The notes beneath the pieces were generated by a model that did no database searches, was not told where the DNA came from, and saw only the letters and a list, made by a program, of their open reading frames with translations. A program made the translations under genes and the position numbers. Source: Rummeliibacillus pycnus_B (GTDB lineage Bacteria > Bacillota > Bacilli > Bacillales_A > Planococcaceae). Taken from it: a DNA stretch of 64,000 bases. Shown here piece after piece: positions 59,728 to 64,000 of this stretch (its first letter is position 1; every line of letters begins with the position of its first letter). The DNA lies in the NCBI RefSeq assembly GCF_050459865.1, contig NZ_JBCMNM010000015.1:62001-126000 (forward strand). Reading direction: 5' to 3'.

Positions 59728-61464
59728 ATGATGAAACAGGAATTGCAAGTTACATTAAGCCTAGCCAATAATTCCGACAATTGTAAATACATAACACCTA
59801 AGATCATCGAGGCAATTTCAGAAGGAGTCATGATTACAGACGTGAATAGTCGGATCGTTGACGTAAATCCGGCTTTTGAATTTGTGACAGGATATAAAAA
59901 AGAAGAAGTGATCGGAAAAAAACCAGATGTTTTGCAATCTGGGGTTCATGGAAAAGATTTTTATCAACGGATGTGGAATGATATCCGTGACAAAGGTGAA
60001 TGGCAAGGAGAAATATGGAATCGTCGAAAAACAGGAGACGTTTACCCAGAATGGTTAAAAATCATGGAAGTACATAGTCATGATGGAAGTGTTTTAGGGT
60101 ATTGCGGAGTTTTTTCAGATTTGTCAGATGAGAAAATGGTTGAGAGTGAACTAAAAAAACGTGCTATGACAGATTCCTTAACAGGTGTTTCAAACCGTTT
60201 TGCTTATAATGAACGAATGGATGTTTTATTAAATTCATCTAGAAAACATAATTATCAGCATGCAGTTTTGTTTTTAGATCTTGATCGATTTAAACAAGTC
60301 AATGATACATTAGGCCATTCTGTAGGTGATCAGTTATTAGTGGAAGTGACAAAACGTATCCAAACATTGCTGAAAAACAAAGATATATTGGCACGCTATG
60401 GCGGCGATGAATTTGTAATTACTTTTACTGATATTCACCATCCACGTGAGGCAATACATTTAGGTGAAAAAATTATCCATCTATTAGAAGAACCTTTCAA
60501 TATTGACAATCAAAATTTATATATTTCCTCTAGTATTGGTATAAGTATTTATCCTCATGATGGTACTGATACAGAAATTCTATTAAACAAAGCTGATAAA
60601 GCAATGTACTTTGCAAAAGAAAATGGTAAAAATCAGTTTGCATTTTATTTTGACGAATTACATACGGATGCTAAGCGGTCTTTACTTTTAGATGCTGAGC
60701 TCAGAAAAGCGATTGAGCAAAAGAGTTTTGATCTATTCTATCAACCCAAAATAGATTTAAAAAAACATCAAGTCATTGGTGTCGAAGCACTTGTGCGTTG
60801 GAATAATGAGAAGTTAGGGAATGTATCACCTGCAGAATTTATTCCTTATGCAGAAGAAACCGGTTTAATCATTCCTATAAGTGAATGTATTATTGAGCGT
60901 GCTTGTTTAGATGCACAAATACTTGCTCATGAAGGTTTCAAAAAAGTACCAATTGCAATAAATATTTCAAGTATTCATTTCCATCAGCAAGGTTTTATCC
61001 ATTCATTAGAACAAATTTTAGAGAAAAATAATTTACCTGCAAGGCAATTTGAATTAGAACTAACAGAACGTACCATAATGAATAATGAAAGAGAAACGAT
61101 TCGGAAATTAGTAAAGCTAAAACAAATGGGATTTAAATTATCAATTGATGATTTTGGTACAGGTTATTCTTCACTTAGTTATTTAGTGCAATTCCCATTA
61201 GATTATTTGAAAATTGACCGAAGTTTTATTCAGCACATTTGTTCATTAAATGATAAACAGGCTGTTGTTGATGCAATTATTCAAATGGCACACCGTTTAC
61301 ATATGAAAGTGATTGCAGAAGGTGTAGAACAGAGTGATCAAGTTAAATTGCTGGATGAAATGGATTGTGATATGATTCAAGGATATTATTATTCAAAACC
61401 ACTTCCATTAGATCAACTAATGGAATTCCTAGAATTTTGGGAATTAGAGTTAGAAGGGAAGTAA
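59728..61464 (+). CDS. PAS-GGDEF-EAL c-di-GMP enzyme
   Basis: 578 residues from ATG 59728 (GGTGA 8 nt upstream); ATG 59713 and 59731 are alternatives. No membrane helix. PAS domain (about 25-135, 'EAISEGVMITDVNSRIVDVN', ending 'CGVFSDLSDEK'), GGDEF domain (about 145-305) with an intact RYGGDEF active site, and an EAL domain (about 320-575) with VEALVRW, ELTER, IDDFGTGYSSL, LKIDRSF and EGVE. Both synthesis and breakdown of c-di-GMP look possible. The inhibitory I-site RxxD is KNKD. It lies between rnpB and ypsC; a GGDEF-EAL gene at this place is not part of the B. subtilis order. Confidence 0.9.
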   Translation: MMKQELQVTLSLANNSDNCKYITPKIIEAISEGVMITDVNSRIVDVNPAFEFVTGYKKEEVIGKKPDVLQSGVHGKDFYQRMWNDIRDKGEWQGEIWNRRKTGDVYPEWLKIMEVHSHDGSVLGYCGVFSDLSDEKMVESELKKRAMTDSLTGVSNRFAYNERMDVLLNSSRKHNYQHAVLFLDLDRFKQVNDTLGHSVGDQLLVEVTKRIQTLLKNKDILARYGGDEFVITFTDIHHPREAIHLGEKIIHLLEEPFNIDNQNLYISSSIGISIYPHDGTDTEILLNKADKAMYFAKENGKNQFAFYFDELHTDAKRSLLLDAELRKAIEQKSFDLFYQPKIDLKKHQVIGVEALVRWNNEKLGNVSPAEFIPYAEETGLIIPISECIIERACLDAQILAHEGFKKVPIAINISSIHFHQQGFIHSLEQILEKNNLPARQFELELTERTIMNNERETIRKLVKLKQMGFKLSIDDFGTGYSSLSYLVQFPLDYLKIDRSFIQHICSLNDKQAVVDAIIQMAHRLHMKVIAEGVEQSDQVKLLDEMDCDMIQGYYYSKPLPLDQLMEFLEFWELELEGK

Positions 61465-61466
61465 GT

Positions 61467-62606
61467 ATGACGAAATATCAATTAGTAGCAACAGCAGCAA
61501 TGGGTCTAGAGTCAATTGTTGCTGATGAACTAAAAGCTTTAGGATATACAACAATTACAGATAACGGTAAAGTATATTTTGAAGGCGATGAAAAGGATAT
61601 CGCTAAAACAAATTTATGGTTACGTGTAGCAGACCGTGTAAAGATTGTAGCAGGTAAATTTCCTGCCAAGACGTTTGAACAATTATTCGAAGGTGTAAGA
61701 GCGATCGAATGGGAAAAGTATTTACCAGTTGATGCAGAATTCCCTGTATCAGGTAAATCTGTTAAATCTAAATTATTCAGTGTTCCAGATTGTCAAGCAA
61801 TTACGAAAAAGGCAATCGTTGAACGTATGAAATATCATTATAAACGACTTGGTTTTTTAGAAGAAACAGGCCCTAAATATAAAATTGAAGTTTCTATCTT
61901 AAAAGATGAAGCGACTTTGACCATTGATACGAGTGGAGCAGGTTTGCATAAACGAGGTTACCGCCTGGATCAAGGGGAAGCACCGTTAAAAGAAACATTA
62001 GCTGCAGCTCTTGTCTATATTTCGAAATGGCATCCTAATCGTCCATTTGTAGATCCTTTCTGTGGCTCAGGAACAATTGCATTAGAAGCTGCAATGATTG
62101 GACAAAATATGGCCCCTGGCTACAATCGTGATTTTATCAGTGAGGACTGGCCATGGATGAAGCAAAAAATATGGGATGAAGTTCGCTTGGAAGTTGAAGA
62201 TGTTGCAAATTATGATCAACCTCTTCAAATTTTCGGATCAGATATCGATCATCGAATGGTGGAAATCGCCAAATCAAATGCTAGTGAAGCTGGTTTTGCT
62301 GATTTAATTTCTTGGAAACAAATGCAAGTAACAGATTTCACAACGCATCTTACGGATGGCGTTATGATTGGAAACCCACCTTATGGTGAACGTATTGGAG
62401 ATAAAGAAGCACTTGAGGGAATGATTCATGATATGGGGACTATGATGAACAAATATCCATCATGGTCAGTTTATATGCTATCTTCTATGGAAAACTTTGA
62501 AGCATTATATGGAAAAAAAGCAACGAAGAAACGTAAATTATTTAATGGATTTATCAAGACAGATTATTATCAATTTTGGGGTAAACGTACACCATTTCAA
62601 GATTAA
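61467..62606 (+). CDS. ypsC: THUMP-domain rRNA methyltransferase YpsC (RlmL-like)
   Basis: 379 residues from ATG 61467 after AGAAGGGAAG; the upstream frame to 61437 overlaps the GGDEF-EAL gene. N-terminal ferredoxin-like and THUMP domains (about 1-155), then a SAM methyltransferase with 'FVDPFCGSGTIALEAAMIG' and the catalytic NPPYGER. Predicted to make N2-methylguanine in 23S rRNA, by analogy with RlmL. Separated by 2 nt from the GGDEF-EAL gene stop, so probably co-transcribed. Confidence 0.92.
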   Translation: MTKYQLVATAAMGLESIVADELKALGYTTITDNGKVYFEGDEKDIAKTNLWLRVADRVKIVAGKFPAKTFEQLFEGVRAIEWEKYLPVDAEFPVSGKSVKSKLFSVPDCQAITKKAIVERMKYHYKRLGFLEETGPKYKIEVSILKDEATLTIDTSGAGLHKRGYRLDQGEAPLKETLAAALVYISKWHPNRPFVDPFCGSGTIALEAAMIGQNMAPGYNRDFISEDWPWMKQKIWDEVRLEVEDVANYDQPLQIFGSDIDHRMVEIAKSNASEAGFADLISWKQMQVTDFTTHLTDGVMIGNPPYGERIGDKEALEGMIHDMGTMMNKYPSWSVYMLSSMENFEALYGKKATKKRKLFNGFIKTDYYQFWGKRTPFQD

Positions 62607-62766
62607 TGATAAAAGATGAAAAATAAATTACTATTCAGAGTAGCGAAATCATATTTTATTACTACATGAACTTGTCTATAATATTGTAGACTTATTTTGT
62701 GAATATGTATTTGACGGGAGGGGGAGACCCCTTCCGTTTCGTTGTCTGTACGAGAGGGGAATTTGA

Positions 62767-64000
62767 ATGAGACAATCTTTACCTTTTGCCTTATCCAAAG
62801 ACAAGTCTTTCTTTGATTCACTAGGAGACTGGATTGGCGATATTTTATACGACGAACTACCCGAGAAAGGGTTAGAATGTCGTGATGAACAAATTTTTAT
62901 GGCCTATCAAATTGAAAAAGTTTTACGTGAAAAGTCCGTTCTTTTCGCAGAAGCAGGAGTAGGAACTGGAAAAACAATCGCATATCTTTTGCCTGCGATT
63001 GCATATGCACGTTATACAGGAAAACCCGCTTTAATAGCGTGTGCGGATGAAACACTTATCGACCAACTCGTGAAAGAGGGAGGCGATATTTATAAATTGC
63101 AACAATATTTAGATTTGACAATTGATGTTCGTTTAGCGAAATCTCGTGATCAATATCTATGTTTAAAACGCTATGAGGAAGCTGAAAAATTTTCAGATGG
63201 CGAATATTTAGATGATATTGCAGAAACGATTCCAGATGGTGTATTTGGACAAGGACAGCTAGGTTTGTATGGACAACATAGTGACTATCCAAATATTAGT
63301 GATGAAGAATGGAATTTAGTCAATTACAATTCAATACAACAATGTTCTGTTTGTGATTTGCGAAATCGCTGTGGCCAAACATTACACCGTGCACACTATC
63401 GTGAATCAACAGACCTTATTATTTGTTCTCAAGATTTTTTAATGGAAAATATTGCGACTAAAGAATCTCGTGAACGTGAAGGTCAATTAGCATTATTGCC
63501 TGAAGTTTCTATGATTGTATTAGATGAAGGGCATTTATTGGAATATGCAGCTCAAAAAGCGATGACCTATAAAGTACAGGATTATACAATTGTGCAACTT
63601 ATCGACCGATTGATGGTTGATGGATTACGTGAAAAAACATTGTATACAATGGAACAATTGCAAGATGGACATGAATTATTCTTTGATCAATTACGAGACG
63701 ATGTCATTAGTTCAGATGAGGATCGTAAACGAATTAAGAAATCTCCATTGCTTTTGAAATTAGGTAAAAAAGTAATTGATACTGTTGAAACATTGTTAGA
63801 GGAATTTGTTTTTGAATCAGAGCTTTATGTTATTCCTGAATATGAATTACGAATGGCAGAAGAATTTTTGGAACAATATGAAGCAGCGATGAGAATCTTT
63901 ATTGCACAAGGGGACGCTGTTGACTGGTTAGAAGAAACAGATGGGGAAGAAACACTTGTTATTATGCCACGTCTCATTACAGAAGTATTAGAAGAAAAAG
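62767..64000 (+). CDS. XPD/DinG-type DNA helicase, 5' part (cut by window end)
   Basis: 411 codons are visible and open to the right edge. ATG 62767 follows GAGAGGGGAATT. Superfamily 2 helicase of the XPD/DinG/YoaA group: 'CRDEQIFMAYQIEK' Q-like motif, Walker A EAGVGTGKT near 62-70, 'YLCLKRYEEA' plus 'CSVCDLRNRC', giving four cysteines for a likely [4Fe-4S] cluster, and a DEGH Walker B. It has no N-terminal exonuclease, unlike dinG at 43.8 kb. The C-terminal helicase motifs lie outside the window. Confidence 0.88.
   Translation, partial: MRQSLPFALSKDKSFFDSLGDWIGDILYDELPEKGLECRDEQIFMAYQIEKVLREKSVLFAEAGVGTGKTIAYLLPAIAYARYTGKPALIACADETLIDQLVKEGGDIYKLQQYLDLTIDVRLAKSRDQYLCLKRYEEAEKFSDGEYLDDIAETIPDGVFGQGQLGLYGQHSDYPNISDEEWNLVNYNSIQQCSVCDLRNRCGQTLHRAHYRESTDLIICSQDFLMENIATKESREREGQLALLPEVSMIVLDEGHLLEYAAQKAMTYKVQDYTIVQLIDRLMVDGLREKTLYTMEQLQDGHELFFDQLRDDVISSDEDRKRIKKSPLLLKLGKKVIDTVETLLEEFVFESELYVIPEYELRMAEEFLEQYEAAMRIFIAQGDAVDWLEETDGEETLVIMPRLITEVLEEK

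Noticed and set aside
59713..64000. Defence island formed by the GGDEF-EAL gene, helicase and yprA/yprB
   Set aside because: The helicases and nuclease match housekeeping repair genes, and there is no toxin, effector or phage-sensing domain; the synteny is core Bacillales.

Overview
The window is a chromosomal segment of a low-GC, endospore-forming Firmicute of the Bacillales. The evidence is spoIVA, the sleB-ypeB germination pair, prsW, the bacillithiol genes ypdA and bshA, a B-type RNase P RNA, AAGGAGG-type ribosome binding sites, and a gene order that follows the ypbE-to-ypsC arc of Bacillus subtilis almost gene for gene. AT-rich codon use and the many repeats fit a Planococcaceae/Bacillaceae sporeformer such as the Lysinibacillus-like genera. 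The genus cannot be fixed from this window.

Layout. 0-6.7 kb: end of a RecQ-type helicase gene, ypbE, ypdA, ansA (minus strand), prsW, sleB-ypeB, and a PilZ protein. 7-15.6 kb: cmk, plsC, rpsA, der, gpsA, yphE, yphF, spoIVA, hbs. 15.9-19.9 kb: folE, mtrB, hepS-menG-hepT and ndk (folate, TRAP, menaquinone). 21-30.7 kb: cheR, then aroC-aroB-aroH-hisC-tyrA-aroA, then ypiA-ypiB-ypiF. 30.9-35 kb: the menaquinol:cytochrome c reductase operon qcrABC, ypjA and a membrane zinc peptidase. 35-43.4 kb: a YitT protein (minus), a dead mazG-like gene, dapB, mgsA, bshA, cca, birA, panBCD. 43.8-51 kb: dinG, ypmB, a ruin of aspB, asnS, dnaD, nth, ypoC. 51-54.5 kb: ponA and recU (minus). 54.6-64 kb: a small ORF, yppE, yprA, yprB, gpsB, rnpB, a PAS-GGDEF-EAL protein, ypsC, and a second XPD/DinG-type helicase cut by the window end.

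I found no CRISPR array, prophage, transposase, tRNA or rRNA gene, and no recognisable defence system. The genes are ordinary core genes. The unusual material lies between them. (1) A palindromic, transposase-less element with ACTGAAAAAGT-type ends occurs in two full copies and one internally deleted copy; the deleted copy sits on the der stop codon between near-identical 14-bp direct repeats. (2) Two further decaying repeat families occur, one of them in tandem in front of cmk. (3) A branched, RNA-like GC-rich repeat lies near 20.7 kb. (4) The panB leader has mutually exclusive hairpins. (5) Two genes conserved at these positions in B. subtilis are decayed here (aspB and the mazG-like ypjD), and others are absent from their usual places (trpEDCFBA between aroH and hisC, bshB1 between mgsA and bshA).

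Functional links. YpdA and BshA belong to bacillithiol metabolism. The folE/menG/hepS/hepT block and the aro genes feed menaquinone, whose electrons QcrABC takes up. The PilZ protein and the GGDEF-EAL protein form a c-di-GMP receptor and enzyme pair. RecU, PBP1 and GpsB are the division and cell-wall group.
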